A DNA stretch of 64,000 nt. It comes from Arcicella aquatica (GTDB lineage Bacteria; Bacteroidota; Bacteroidia; Cytophagales; Spirosomataceae). Every line of letters begins with the position of its first letter. Position 1 is the first letter of the stretch. Location: contig NZ_JAYFUL010000019.1 in NCBI RefSeq assembly GCF_034928825.1, forward strand, positions 48,151 through 112,150, written 5' to 3'. Position numbers and translations under genes: made by a program. Below the pieces are notes generated by a model. It ran no database searches and had not been told where the DNA came from. It saw only the letters and a list, made by a program, of their open reading frames with translations. Positions 8,637 through 18,453 of the stretch are shown here, piece after piece.

Positions 8637-8678
8637 AAAACGTGTAAATGATACTTTTATTCATTTACACGTTTTTTG
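8637..8678 (+). terminator. Hairpin terminator between the two lepB genes
   Basis: AAAACGTGTAAATGA pairs with TCATTTACACGTTTT around a 9-nt loop, followed by a T run. It lies 20 nt after the first lepB, so the second copy probably has its own promoter. Confidence 0.8.
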
Positions 8679-8792
8679 TTTTATAGCAAGTCTATCCATC
8701 CATAGATAATTGATAAAATTCTTTTCAATTACTGTAATTGATTAAATATTTTTCCGACTAACGATTAGAAACATATTTTCAAGACAGATAAA

Positions 8793-9992
8793 ATGACAGA
8801 GAAAAAAGAACCTATAACAAAATCGCCTTTTCGTGAATGGATTGATTCCGTAGTATTTGCAGTAGTAGCGGCAACATTAATACGTTTCTTCTTTTTTGAA
8901 GCTTACACGATTCCTACCCCTTCTATGGAGAGTTCTATGATGGTGGGGGATTACTTATTTGTAAGCAAGCTACATTATGGCGTGCGTACGCCTAAAACGC
9001 CCCTTCAAGTACCCTTGACACATCAGAAAATATGGGGAACAAATATTCCATCATATTTATCATGGATAGATTTACCAATCAAACGTTTACCGGGATTTTC
9101 AGAAGTAAAGCAAGGAGACGCAGTAGTATTTAATGTACCCAATTTTACGCCCGATGGCGATGCTCCCATTGATTTAAGAACGTATTATATCAAACGCTGT
9201 ATCGGCACACCTGGCAAAACCATTGAAATACGTGATACACAAGTATATATTGATGGAAAACCGATGGAAAATCCTGTAAAAATGCAACAAAAATACCTGC
9301 TTTATGCCAAGCAAGATTTGCAAACGTTAAGTGCAGAGGAGGCAAGTGTTTTTGAAGAAATGGGCATTACAAATGGTGTTGATGCTGCTGGAGACCCTAA
9401 TGACAATTTTACTATTCCTTATACGATGGATGAGATTCAAAATATTGATGCTACTAAAAGTAATTTTAAGTACGTTATCAATACATCTCAAGCAAACGTA
9501 GATGCATTAAAGCAAAAACCTTGGGTACAAGACATAAAAAAAGTGATTATGCCAAAAGGGATGGCTGATTCACAAGATAGTAGAACAAATGATGATGGAG
9601 CAACAGCCATGTTTGGTAGTTCTTATGTGTGGAACAGAGATAATTTCGGACCATTGTTGATTCCTAAAGAAGGTTTAACTATTCCTTTAAATGCTGTTAA
9701 TGTTGATAAATATAAATACGTCATTAAATATTATGAGGGGAATAAAAATGTGGTGATAGACGGACATAAAATCACGATTGATAGCAAGGCAATTACTTCT
9801 TATACCTTTAAACAAGATTATTATTTTATGATGGGCGATAACCGTCATCATTCAGCCGATTCACGTTATTGGGGCTTTGTACCTGCTGACCATATTGTTG
9901 GGAAAGCTGTATTCACTTGGATGTCTTTAGACCCTAATAAGAGTTTCTTTAGCAAAATTCGTTGGAATAGGGTATTTAGATTGGTGGATTAA
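8793..9992 (+). CDS. lepB: Signal peptidase I, copy 2 (tandem paralogue)
   Basis: This 399-residue protein is a close paralogue of the preceding gene, nearly identical in the first 145 residues and the last 100, also at DNA level. Ser44 in P-T-P-S-M-E-S and Lys134 in Y-I-K-R-C-I-G are both kept, so it should be catalytically active. The two copies diverge mainly in the insertion at about residues 165-260, which here is longer and differs in sequence. That region probably faces the periplasm near the substrate cleft. A terminator separates the copies, so they can be expressed independently. The pattern is a tandem duplication followed by divergence of the insertion. Confidence 0.94.
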   Translation: MTEKKEPITKSPFREWIDSVVFAVVAATLIRFFFFEAYTIPTPSMESSMMVGDYLFVSKLHYGVRTPKTPLQVPLTHQKIWGTNIPSYLSWIDLPIKRLPGFSEVKQGDAVVFNVPNFTPDGDAPIDLRTYYIKRCIGTPGKTIEIRDTQVYIDGKPMENPVKMQQKYLLYAKQDLQTLSAEEASVFEEMGITNGVDAAGDPNDNFTIPYTMDEIQNIDATKSNFKYVINTSQANVDALKQKPWVQDIKKVIMPKGMADSQDSRTNDDGATAMFGSSYVWNRDNFGPLLIPKEGLTIPLNAVNVDKYKYVIKYYEGNKNVVIDGHKITIDSKAITSYTFKQDYYFMMGDNRHHSADSRYWGFVPADHIVGKAVFTWMSLDPNKSFFSKIRWNRVFRLVD

Positions 9993-10003
9993 TAGATATT
10001 CAA

Positions 10004-10044
10004 TACCATGGGCTAAGTAAGCATTTTTTACTTAGCCCATGGTA
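10004..10044. terminator. Bidirectional terminator between convergent genes
   Basis: A perfect 17-bp stem (left arm begins TACCATGGGCTAAG) encloses a 7-nt loop. It sits 11 nt after the second lepB and 10 nt before the end of the convergent minus-strand gene, so it can serve both. Confidence 0.85.
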
Positions 10045-10054
10045 GTAAAGTGCA

Positions 10055-10921
10055 TTATTTGGCATTATCTTTAATTTGATTCTTTATAGAGATTTTACTA
10101 CTTTTTTCGGATTGCAGGTGCATCTCCATTGTATTGCTTGTTTGTTGGGTTGTATGGGTCAGGTTTATTGTCGAAATTAATTTAGTATTTTTATCTACCA
10201 ACAATTCCCCTTCATAATAGTTCGAGCTAATACCGCTGGTAATAGCTATATTACTTATTTTTCTAGATTGATATGTACTATTGGAAATAACCTGACTTTT
10301 AAGGGTAATTAGAGCTTGATTATTATTAAATTTGAGGCATTGATATGTGTTAATAAAGGTAGCTTTTTTTGTTTTTATAGTATCTGTCCAGATTTCATTT
10401 AATGAAAATGTAGGCTTATTAAGAAGAAGATAGTCCCATTCGTCAACTGGATGTAATCTTATAGATTCTTGCCAAACGCTCTGAAACATTTCGTTACGGT
10501 AGGTACTTTCAAATGTATTTGTTTTGACATTGAAAATAGACTCTTCGGGGTTATTTATATAGCTATCATATCTTTTTCCTAAAGATTCAGTGGTAAAATC
10601 TCGGTCAAAAGTGTTTTCAGAATCGTAAATTTTTTCTTCTGTTTTAATTCTTATCTTAACTTTTATTCGCTTGATAACGCGACTGATTTGTAATAAATCA
10701 TTTGATTTTAGTTTAATTTTCGTTTCTCTAAGGTAAGTTTTTTCTTGAGTACCAATATTTTGTACAAATGTGACGCCATTTTTGGATGTTGAGTTAGTGG
10801 TAGGATCAGATTGTGGAATTATTTCAATTTGGGTAGAGATTGTCTTATTTGCTAATTCACCTTGCGAGAACATCGATGTAGGCAAACTGAAGATGACTAA
10901 AATTGTTAAGATGTATTTCAT
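10055..10921 (-). CDS. Secreted protein of unknown function, 288 aa
   Basis: A signal peptide of about 20 residues ends in T-S-M-F-S-Q-G, so the protein is exported. I do not recognise the mature part. It is rich in Thr, Ser, Lys and Ile, with many alternating polar/hydrophobic stretches that suggest beta structure. A segment near residues 235-262 (Y-Y-E-G-E-L-L-V-D-K-N-T-K-L-I-S-T) resembles the end of lipid-binding or barrel-like export proteins, but this is not enough for a family call. It lies divergent to the broken receptor-like gene at 11130 across a 208-nt gap, so the two could share regulation. Confidence 0.65.
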   Translation of the reverse strand: MKYILTILVIFSLPTSMFSQGELANKTISTQIEIIPQSDPTTNSTSKNGVTFVQNIGTQEKTYLRETKIKLKSNDLLQISRVIKRIKVKIRIKTEEKIYDSENTFDRDFTTESLGKRYDSYINNPEESIFNVKTNTFESTYRNEMFQSVWQESIRLHPVDEWDYLLLNKPTFSLNEIWTDTIKTKKATFINTYQCLKFNNNQALITLKSQVISNSTYQSRKISNIAITSGISSNYYEGELLVDKNTKLISTINLTHTTQQTSNTMEMHLQSEKSSKISIKNQIKDNAK

Positions 10922-11129
10922 TAAGTATAAATTTAAATGAGTGTTGGTTGCAAAATAATTGATTTAAATTTACTTTTACAAGAGTTATATGTTCAGTATT
11001 GTAATATACTATTATATAAAAAATTAAGAAGTTCTATTTCATAATAATCTATTCTTATTGATGTCTAATGCCGTGGGGTTAATTAGCCTATTTAGAAATT
11101 ATCTTATAAATCTACATGTTTAAAACTTC

Positions 11130-13805
11130 ATGATAAAAGCTAAAACCATTTTAAGTTTATTCCTATTTATAACTTTACATCAACTTGAGGCTCAAAACTT
11201 TTCTGTTTGTTTACATTTTTCTCCAAAGCCAACTAGTGCTATTTGTTCCATTTCGCTAAATACTAAAGTTTCTAAGACCTTTCAAGCGAAAGATACCTGT
11301 ATTAACCTGAATATATCAGGTAGAAGTCAACACTCTCTAGAAGTAAGCGCACTTGGCTATAAAACTGAATCAATAACTTTTAATTTAGATACGCTACGTA
11401 AGCCACTTGTTATTACGCTACAAGAGAAAAATATCCTTCTACAAGAAGTAGAGGTAAAGGCTTCTCCTTTAATAACCATGAAAGGAGATACACTTGTAAT
11501 TAATGCTAAAAATATTTTTACCAAGCCTCAAAGTGATGCTACAGAATTAATCAATAATCTCCCAGGAGGAATGATAACTCCTAATGGGCAAATTTATTTG
11601 TTTGGAAAACCAATTAGCAATATTACAATAGAGGGTATGAGCATATTTGGTGGAAACCCTAAAACTATTTTGATGCTTTTAAAAGCAGATATGGTTGCTT
11701 CTTTAGAAATTCTACCTAATGGTGATAACCAAAGAAATGAAGTAAATATCAGATTAAAAGAAGGTAGAAAAAAAGGTATTTATGGTGAAGTAGAAGCGCT
11801 AGCAGGTTCATTTGATAGAGAAAGCGAAGGAATAAAGATTAATAGAATTTCCCCTAATAAATTTTTAAGTTTTTTTAGTACAGCCAACAATCTAAATCAA
11901 AAAAATGCAACGATAGGGAATTCCATTAGTTTAGCCAATAGTTTTTTTAAGAGAATAGACGGAGCATATTCTTTAACGGAGTTTATAGATGGTTATACTA
12001 CCGAGGCTAGTAAATTCAAATATTTACCTACCTCTATTAATGATGATGGTATTAATACAAATAAGACAACTGGTATAAATTATAGTTTTAAGGTTAAGAA
12101 CCAAGATTGGATTGCTTTTTCAGTGTTGGATGCAAGTAAAAGGAGCTATCAAGAGTTAAATACAAAGTCACTTTATTTTTCAGATAAGGAATTATTTAAG
12201 AATATTTCAGATAATAGAAATTACAAAACTTATGAATGGCTTAATACAGTAGGGTTAAACTGGAAAGTTGATGCTAAGAATACGTTAAAGTGGCTACAAA
12301 GTTATCGTTGGACTAATGCTACAATAGATAGTAAATACAATAGCACATCTTCTATAGCATCAATAGATGTAAACGACCTTAATATTTTTGATAATCAATC
12401 TTATCGGACTCAACATAATTTTATTGCCAATCAACAATTACAATTGATTCATCGTCATCAGAAGCCCTGAAGAGTATCATCTTTATATTTAGCTGGATAT
12501 TGGGAGCAAAAGAAAGATGATTTTCAATATGCTAATACCCTCAAACAATCATCATCATTATTAGATTCAAACAATCAGCTTCGTAATCAGCCCTTTAATA
12601 ATCTCTTTATAGATTTTCAGTTTCAACACAGTTTACCTTTATCAAGAACATGGCTATTAGATACAAAAATATTTAATAAAATTGATCAGAAGTTTTATAA
12701 ACAATCAGTATATAATTGGAATAGCATTAACAATACCTATGACGATTTTCTTGGTTTTTCAAGTATTCCGACATTTGAAGTGCTCAGTTCAGAATTAGGT
12801 GTTCAAGCTGTATTACTTTATAAGAAAAGGCACTGGCAGTTAGCTTCTGGCTTAGGGTTAACATATTTAAGGTTTTCAAAGAAATTTCCAGAAAGTATAA
12901 TTGAAGATAACCGCATGGTTTTTATTCCTAAAATTTATGCTGAGCATAATTTTTTGCCAAAAGGGAAAGTGTCAGTTTTATATCAAAAAAAATATCAATA
13001 TCCTGATGCTCAACAATTATTTCCAATACCAGATAGTTCAAATATTACATCCATTCAGTTAGGGAATCCATCTTTATCAATCATGGAAAAACATAGCTTT
13101 AAGCTAAATGTAAACTTTCCATCTGCTTCAGGAAAATTATTATCTTTAAACTTGAATTATGAGTTTACTCCAAACAATATTATTGGTGGACAGGCTCTTA
13201 CAGGTGTAACAACTAACAATTATTATCTCCAGAAGAATTTAGCTTCATCATATTGGCAAGTTATGGCTTCGTATAGTTTGTTTAACCAACGTAATTGGAG
13301 TTTATATACTATCAATTCTCTGGCAAATATTAATAACTATACCGTCCTAGATAATAATACCCTCCCCATCAGAATGTACTATTATTATACTAATTTTTCG
13401 CTAAAATGGAATCCAATTAGAACTACTTCATTCAAGCTTGATTGGAAGGGTAACCTCTTTGGTAATGATTTAGATAATAAAACGAGATGGAACTTTAGAA
13501 ATGAATTAGCTATTAGAGCTGAGTCTCAGCTTACTGAAAAACTATTTGTCAATAGTAACTTAATGGTCTTTCAAAACTTTTTTCAACAGAATTCCAGAAC
13601 TATTCCTGTCTTAGATTTAACAGTCTCGGGCTATTTATGGCATAATAAAGTAAAGTTAAATGGAAGTTTAATGAATGTTTTCAATCAAAACCCTACCTAC
13701 AGTTATTCTGCTAATGGTAATGAAACTACTGAACAATCTAAAAACTATCTACAAAGATATTTTTCTTTAGGGGCAACATTGTATTTGAGCAAATGGGGAA
13801 AATAA
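11130..13805 (+). pseudogene. TonB-receptor-like outer-membrane beta-barrel protein, interrupted by one in-frame TGA
   Basis: Frame 11130-12467 encodes a signal peptide ending in L-E-A-Q, a carboxypeptidase-regulatory-like beta-sandwich (about residues 25-105), then a plug-like segment with A-T-E-L-I-N-N-L-P-G near residue 135, and barrel strands. A TGA at 12468-12470 stops it. The same frame then continues without any stop from 12471 to 13805, giving more barrel strands and a C-terminal L-Y-L-S-K-W-G-K. Total length would be 891 residues, normal for CarboxypepD_reg-like barrel proteins. There is no frameshift, so one base change (for example CGA to TGA) explains it. The best reading is a recent nonsense mutation or a sequencing error. 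Without the C-terminal barrel the 446-residue product should not insert properly. Confidence 0.75.
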
Positions 13806-13939
13806 ATAGTAATGAGTTTAGATATTTTATGGATGATAATAATCTTATTTTCTTATAGCCATTCATTCTTTTATAAAGTCCATTCATCAAAATTACAGGA
13901 AATACTAGGTCAATAAATTTATTTAATGGTATAGTAGAC

Positions 13940-13947
13940 TATTTTTG
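13940..13947 (+). promoter_or_regulatory. Possible -7 element (TATTTTTG) for the M28 peptidase gene
   Basis: The octamer fits TAnnTTTG and lies 19 nt before the start codon. The region is AT-rich, so a chance match is possible, and no clear -33 element was seen. Confidence 0.35.
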
Positions 13948-13966
13948 TAATAAAAAATAAGAAAAT

Positions 13967-15256
13967 ATGAGAAAAATATTCACAGTAATCTTTACATCAT
14001 TTATTACTTTTCATGGTTTTTCACAAGCGGGAATAAAAGAGAATGAAGTAGCAAGAATCATCAAAACCCTTAGTGCCGATGATATGATGGGTAGAAGAAC
14101 TTTTACGCCTGGTATCGAAAAGGCTTCGCTATTCCTACAAAATGAATTTAAGAGAATTGGATTAAAACCTTTGACTGGGCTTACTTCATTTGAGCAGAAG
14201 TTCAATATGTATTCACTGAAGCCACAACAAGCTGCTGTTTCTTTGAATAATACAACCATTGAAAATGACAAATACTTTTTTGTGACAGCTAAAGAATCTT
14301 TGTCATGGACAGACCCTTCTAAAGTATCCGTTTTCTATGTTAACGAAAATGATAATTTAAGAAAAGCTTATGGCGAAATCAAAAAGAAAAACCTAGATGC
14401 TATCGTACTGGTTAATCCTAAACATCAAAAGATGTTTGCTAACTATAAGCGATATTTGGGAAGTGGCTCAATGAGCGAAAGCGTAGGTAAAGGAGAATCA
14501 CAACTATTCGTTTTAGCAGATTCTAGCCAATTGAGTTCAATAAAAGTAGCATTAAAAAATAGCGTAGAAACACTTCCTCTTGCGAATGTGGCAGGAATGA
14601 TTCCAGGAAAAAGAACAAATGAGTATTTGGTTTTCTCAGGTCATTACGACCACCTTGGTTATCAAAAAGCTGTTGAAGGAGATTCTATTGCTAACGGAGC
14701 AGATGATGATGCCTCTGGTACTACTGCCGTTGTTACTTTGGCTGATTATTATAAAAAACTAGGAAAACCTGAACGTACTCTGATTTTTGTATGCTTCACC
14801 GCAGAAGAAATTGGTGGATATGGCTCACAATATTTTTCAAAGCAATTAAATCCTGATGAAATTGTAGCAATGTTTAATATTGAGATGATTGGTAAACCGT
14901 CAAAATTTGGCGCTAATTCAGCTTTTATTACTGGATTTGAACGTTCTGACTTTGGAACATTTCTACAAGAGGCTGTAAAAGGTACAAACTACAGTTTTCA
15001 TCCCGACCCATATACTGAGCAAAACTTATTTTATCGTTCAGATAACGCGACTTTAGCAAGATTGGGTGTACCTGCTCATTCTATTTCATCAGACCAAATT
15101 GATATTGATAAATTATATCACTCTGTTAATGATGAGTTTGAAAGTTTAGATATGCCTCATATGACTAATATGATTAAAGCCATCGCAGTAGGTTCTAAGC
15201 CAATGGTTGATGGAAAGGTTACTCCAAAAAGAGTCAATAAAGCAGAGGTTGATTAA
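13967..15256 (+). CDS. Exported M28-family zinc metallopeptidase
   Basis: A signal peptide (about residues 1-20, ending F-S-Q-A-G) sends this 429-residue protein out of the cytoplasm. The M28 core is complete. Zinc ligand His226 and Asp228 lie in G-H-Y-D-H-L-G, the bridging Asp in A-D-D-D-A-S-G (246-247), the catalytic and ligand Glu pair in A-E-E-I-G (280-281), a further ligand in N-I-E-M-I-G where Glu replaces the more usual Asp, and the last His in Y-H-S-V-N-D. A PA-like insert sits between about residues 110 and 200. It probably acts as an aminopeptidase on peptides in the periplasm or outside. It is monocistronic, with its own terminator. Confidence 0.9.
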   Translation: MRKIFTVIFTSFITFHGFSQAGIKENEVARIIKTLSADDMMGRRTFTPGIEKASLFLQNEFKRIGLKPLTGLTSFEQKFNMYSLKPQQAAVSLNNTTIENDKYFFVTAKESLSWTDPSKVSVFYVNENDNLRKAYGEIKKKNLDAIVLVNPKHQKMFANYKRYLGSGSMSESVGKGESQLFVLADSSQLSSIKVALKNSVETLPLANVAGMIPGKRTNEYLVFSGHYDHLGYQKAVEGDSIANGADDDASGTTAVVTLADYYKKLGKPERTLIFVCFTAEEIGGYGSQYFSKQLNPDEIVAMFNIEMIGKPSKFGANSAFITGFERSDFGTFLQEAVKGTNYSFHPDPYTEQNLFYRSDNATLARLGVPAHSISSDQIDIDKLYHSVNDEFESLDMPHMTNMIKAIAVGSKPMVDGKVTPKRVNKAEVD

Positions 15257-15268
15257 TTTTTGTTAATA

Positions 15269-15310
15269 AACACGAAAGACAATCTAATCAGATTGTCTTT
15301 CGTGTTTTGA
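15269..15310. terminator. Bidirectional terminator
   Basis: A perfect 17-bp stem (AACACGAAAGACAATCT with its complement) with a 4-nt loop lies between the convergent M28 and oxidoreductase genes, 13 nt and 8 nt from their stop codons. Confidence 0.85.
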
Positions 15311-15313
15311 ATA

Positions 15314-16786
15314 CTATACATCTGCAATTTTCCAGCCTTCACGATACTCGCGACCAACAAATTGGTTGGCATCATCAAAGTTAGTGATTTTCATATCGCC
15401 ACCATTCCATATCAATTTGTTTCTTCCGTAGAAATCAAAGTTCCCTTTTTCATTTTTCTTACGAAGCATATAACTACGAATAGCTAAATTACCCATTAAT
15501 ACCGTTTCAGTAAGTGGACCAGAATAATCAAATGATGATGTCAAAGCTTTATGTGCCTTACTATCATAGCCTGCTTTACAAGCTTCTGTCCAACTAACCT
15601 GATGGCCATATTCAGGTAAAGGTTTTACGTCAGTCGGAGTTACTTTAGGGGCTTCAATTTTCTCTCCTGAATTTAGGTAAATTTTAGGGTCATTTCCATA
15701 CATACCTATGGTCATTATACCTTTTGTACCCGTTAGAATAATACCATTTGCTCCACCGTCGTTACTAATGGCTTCGTTGGCAGGAATTAAATCTGGGTGC
15801 ATCGGTCTAATACCACCATCCATCCAAATCATTTTCATTGCTGATTTGTTCTTCTTTGTTGCAGGGAATTTAATTTCAACGTGTGATGAAGGCGGACAAC
15901 CCTCAGGAATATATTCAGGAGTCCAATCTTTGATAAATACAGCCCCTACGCTACATTCAACCTCAGTTGGGTATCCTAAGCCTAAAATTCTAAAAGCAGA
16001 GTCAATCGTATGGCAACCAATATCACCCAATGCCCCTGTACCAAAATTCCACCAACCACGCCATTTGAAAGGATGATAAAGCGGATGGTAGTCTACCCAC
16101 TGTGCTGGCCCAACCCAAGTATCCCAATCTTTTGGTGACATCGATTCAATCAATGGTGGCTTATCTGTGGGAACAGGAATTCCTTGTGGCCAAACTGGAC
16201 GGTTTGTCCAAATATTTACCGTATGAACAGCTCCAATTTTACCTTCGTCAAACCATTTAATCGCTGTATTCTGAGCAGGGTTAGACGAACCCTGATTGCC
16301 CATTTGGGTTACTACTTTATATTTTCTTGCAGCCTTAGTCAGCATTCTAGCCTCTGCAATATTGTGTGTCAATGGTTTTTGTACATATACGTGTTTTCCC
16401 ATCTGCATACATTGCATTGCTGCATAAGCATGGAAATGGTCGGGAGTAGAAATAGTTACCGCATCAATGTCTTTAGACATTTCTTGTAGCATCACCCTAA
16501 AATCACGGTATTTTTTTGCATTAGGAAATTTCTCAAAGGTTCCTTTGGTTCTGCCCCAATCTACATCACATAATGCTACTATATTTGAAGCCCCATTATT
16601 ATAAGCATTAATAATATCGGACTGCCCCTTGCCACCTGCACCAATGGCTGCAATATTGAGTTTGTCGCTAGGAGCAATATAGCCTTTGCCTAATACATGA
16701 CGGGGTACAATGAAAAAACTACCCAACGCCAAAGAACTCGTTTTAAGAAAATCTCTTCTGGAGTTTTGTTGTTTAGAATCTGACAT
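15314..16786 (-). CDS. Tat-exported Gfo/Idh/MocA-family oxidoreductase
   Basis: The start at 16786 gives M-S-D-S-K-Q-Q-N-S-R-R-D-F-L-K-T-S, a twin-arginine signal (Arg10-Arg11) of the kind common in exported Bacteroidota oxidoreductases. An upstream in-frame ATG would add 12 unneeded residues. The mature protein has a Rossmann fold (A-A-I-G-A-G-G-K-G near residue 44), then the family motif V-Q-K-P-L-T-H-N at about 127-134, in place of the usual E-K-P. The C-terminal Gfo/Idh/MocA half includes G-D-I-G-C-H near 250. Such proteins bring NAD(P) folded in from the cytoplasm and act on sugars or sugar acids in the periplasm. The substrate cannot be told from the sequence. 490 residues. Confidence 0.9.
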   Translation of the reverse strand: MSDSKQQNSRRDFLKTSSLALGSFFIVPRHVLGKGYIAPSDKLNIAAIGAGGKGQSDIINAYNNGASNIVALCDVDWGRTKGTFEKFPNAKKYRDFRVMLQEMSKDIDAVTISTPDHFHAYAAMQCMQMGKHVYVQKPLTHNIAEARMLTKAARKYKVVTQMGNQGSSNPAQNTAIKWFDEGKIGAVHTVNIWTNRPVWPQGIPVPTDKPPLIESMSPKDWDTWVGPAQWVDYHPLYHPFKWRGWWNFGTGALGDIGCHTIDSAFRILGLGYPTEVECSVGAVFIKDWTPEYIPEGCPPSSHVEIKFPATKKNKSAMKMIWMDGGIRPMHPDLIPANEAISNDGGANGIILTGTKGIMTIGMYGNDPKIYLNSGEKIEAPKVTPTDVKPLPEYGHQVSWTEACKAGYDSKAHKALTSSFDYSGPLTETVLMGNLAIRSYMLRKKNEKGNFDFYGRNKLIWNGGDMKITNFDDANQFVGREYREGWKIADV

Positions 16787-16884
16787 AGTTAAATTGGAAT
16801 TTGTTTTAGAATAATGCCACAAATTAGGTTTATTATCCCAAATAATTGTCCTGATTTAATAATAAAATAGTCAGTAAAAATATA

Positions 16885-17760
16885 TTATTTACTTAGTTTT
16901 AAATGATAGCCCACACTGGGAGTTAAGTAAATTTTATCACTAAACTCAAAAATGCCAATAGGTACAAGCACATTCAAATCAAAAGCATGTCTTAATCTAT
17001 CAAAACGTAATCCTCCTGAAAGTACAAAGCCGTTTTCAACACTTAATCCGTTGCCAATTGCAAAGAAGTTTTCGGTGAAAAATGTAAGATTGGGAGAAGT
17101 TTTTTTCATGTATCCCACTGAAAGTCCGAAACCACCACGGGTATCTTCTGTAAAAAAAATAGGACTGATATTTAAGAAGCTTTCTTTTTTACCAAAACTA
17201 AAAGAAGGAATAACAATCGAAGTACTACCAATGCTTCTTCCACCTATATGGTTTCCTGAGACAGAGAAGTTGAATTTTTCTTTGGATATAATATTTAATT
17301 TTGCTTTTAAAGAATAGAATTGTGTTGGAACGATAGTCAAAAATCCGAGTCCTATGCTAAATCTATCACCCATAGCAGCAGCGAATTCACTATAATGAAA
17401 AAGTGTATTATGATATTCAATAGCATCTTTTTCCATTGCAAAACCAGTAGGAGCAACAAGTAGGCGATTAATAAAACGGTTTGGATAATAAGGTTTATTA
17501 TTGATAGGATTGTTTTTATCGTACAATTCAATACTTACAATCTGAGCGACATCTACTGTAATTAACCCTAAATTATCGGTTTGAATTTTGCTCTGTACTG
17601 CATTCTGTTCAATAACTCTTCCTAATAATTGTGTGCCATCTTTTAGCCGAATAATATATAAATTTGGCTTCGTTTTAGTAGTATCTGTTTTGTAATAATC
17701 TTGAGCAGTAATCGTAGAACATACTGTAAGAAGGCAAAGTAAAAGTAATATTTTTTTCAT
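16885..17760 (-). CDS. Exported protein with N-terminal small beta-barrel and C-terminal barrel-like region, function unknown
   Basis: The 291-residue protein has a signal peptide of about 19 residues ending I-T-A-Q. Residues 30-80 (L-K-D-G-T-Q-L-L-G-R-V-I-E and following) look like a small SH3- or LSm-like beta domain, often found at the start of Bacteroidota outer-membrane proteins. The remainder alternates glycine-rich and aromatic strands (S-F-S-F-G-K-K, G-G-F-G-L-S-V-G-Y) and ends in Y-H-L-K-L-S-K, resembling a small outer-membrane beta-barrel. No function can be assigned. It stands alone between the Tat oxidoreductase and the DUF4286 gene. Confidence 0.7.
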   Translation of the reverse strand: MKKILLLLCLLTVCSTITAQDYYKTDTTKTKPNLYIIRLKDGTQLLGRVIEQNAVQSKIQTDNLGLITVDVAQIVSIELYDKNNPINNKPYYPNRFINRLLVAPTGFAMEKDAIEYHNTLFHYSEFAAAMGDRFSIGLGFLTIVPTQFYSLKAKLNIISKEKFNFSVSGNHIGGRSIGSTSIVIPSFSFGKKESFLNISPIFFTEDTRGGFGLSVGYMKKTSPNLTFFTENFFAIGNGLSVENGFVLSGGLRFDRLRHAFDLNVLVPIGIFEFSDKIYLTPSVGYHLKLSK

Positions 17761-17847
17761 TAGCTGTAGTTAAATGGTAGGTTTATAATGGTAATGTTAT
17801 TATCAGAGGCTTTTAAAATATGCTTTAAAATAGATGTAGTTCAAACA

Positions 17848-18150
17848 TTAAATTTCTTGCAGAAGGCTAGGAAAGAAAACGTATTTTCCACGATAGCGTT
17901 TATCAACAGCATCGTTTAAATCATCTAAATAATCATTTTCAAATACTTCAAACCCTTCTATACTATCAAAAACATATTGGAAAGAATATGTTACACCTCC
18001 GTTATCGATTTCAGTCAATAACTTCAAGATTTTGAAGCTTTTTGGGAAACCAGTAAGCATTACTTTCGGAACATGAACTGTTCGCATCCAATCAAGAAAA
18101 TCTTGTTCCGAGTTGATATCAATATTGTATGTGATATTATGAAAAAGCAT
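17848..18150 (-). CDS. DUF4286 family protein
   Basis: This 100-residue soluble protein fits DUF4286: an N-terminal strand L-F-H-N-I-T-Y-N-I, then W-M-R-T-V-H-V-P-K-V-M-L-T-G near residues 21-34, a central G-G-V-T-Y-S-F-Q-Y strand, and the end G-K-Y-V-F-F-P-S-L-L-Q-E. Members look like ferredoxin-fold (dimeric alpha-beta barrel) proteins and their function is unknown. It lies where gldG is often found after gldF, but a 300-nt repeat-rich spacer separates it from gldF, so it is probably not part of that operon. Confidence 0.8.
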   Translation of the reverse strand: MLFHNITYNIDINSEQDFLDWMRTVHVPKVMLTGFPKSFKILKLLTEIDNGGVTYSFQYVFDSIEGFEVFENDYLDDLNDAVDKRYRGKYVFFPSLLQEI

Positions 18151-18159
18151 AAAAGATAA

Positions 18160-18450
18160 TTGTGAGTTATGGGGTAATTTGTGAATGAGTGAGTTGTGAT
18201 TTAGTGATTGTTTTTAGTTGTGAATGAGTGATTTGTGGGTTAGTGAATTAGTGATTTATGATTTAACAGCTTTGTGTCTTTGCATTTACAAAGTCTCAAA
18301 ATCCTAGGGTCCAAGATCTAGTATCTAGCGTCTTTCAATCTTAAAGTCATTCAGTCCTAAAGTCCAAAACCCTAAAGTCCTAAGTCTAATATCTAGCGTC
18401 TAATATCTTCCAGTCTTTAATCTTTAAGTCCTAAAGTCTCCAAATCCCAA
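18160..18450. repeat. Two adjoining heptad arrays with different words
   Basis: From about 18190 to 18262 the sequence is built of 7-nt words such as TGTGAAT, GAGTGAG, TTGTGAT and TTAGTGA. From about 18310 to 18450 the words change to AGTATCT, AGCGTCT, TAAAGTC, CCTAAAG and GTCTAAT types, the latter sharing CTAGCGTCT with the array at 1860-2006. Both are on one strand here, with no clear inverted partner. The block lies directly after the gldF stop codon. Confidence 0.75.
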
Positions 18451-18453
18451 CAA

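Noticed and set aside
12468..12470. TGA read as selenocysteine
   Set aside because: The surrounding protein is an outer-membrane barrel with no redox site, no SECIS-like hairpin was recognised just after the TGA, and one substitution explains the stop more simply.
15708..16076. 122-codon plus-strand frame within the Gfo/Idh/MocA gene
   Set aside because: The opposite strand has a complete oxidoreductase with a Tat signal, and the plus frame shows only composition bias.
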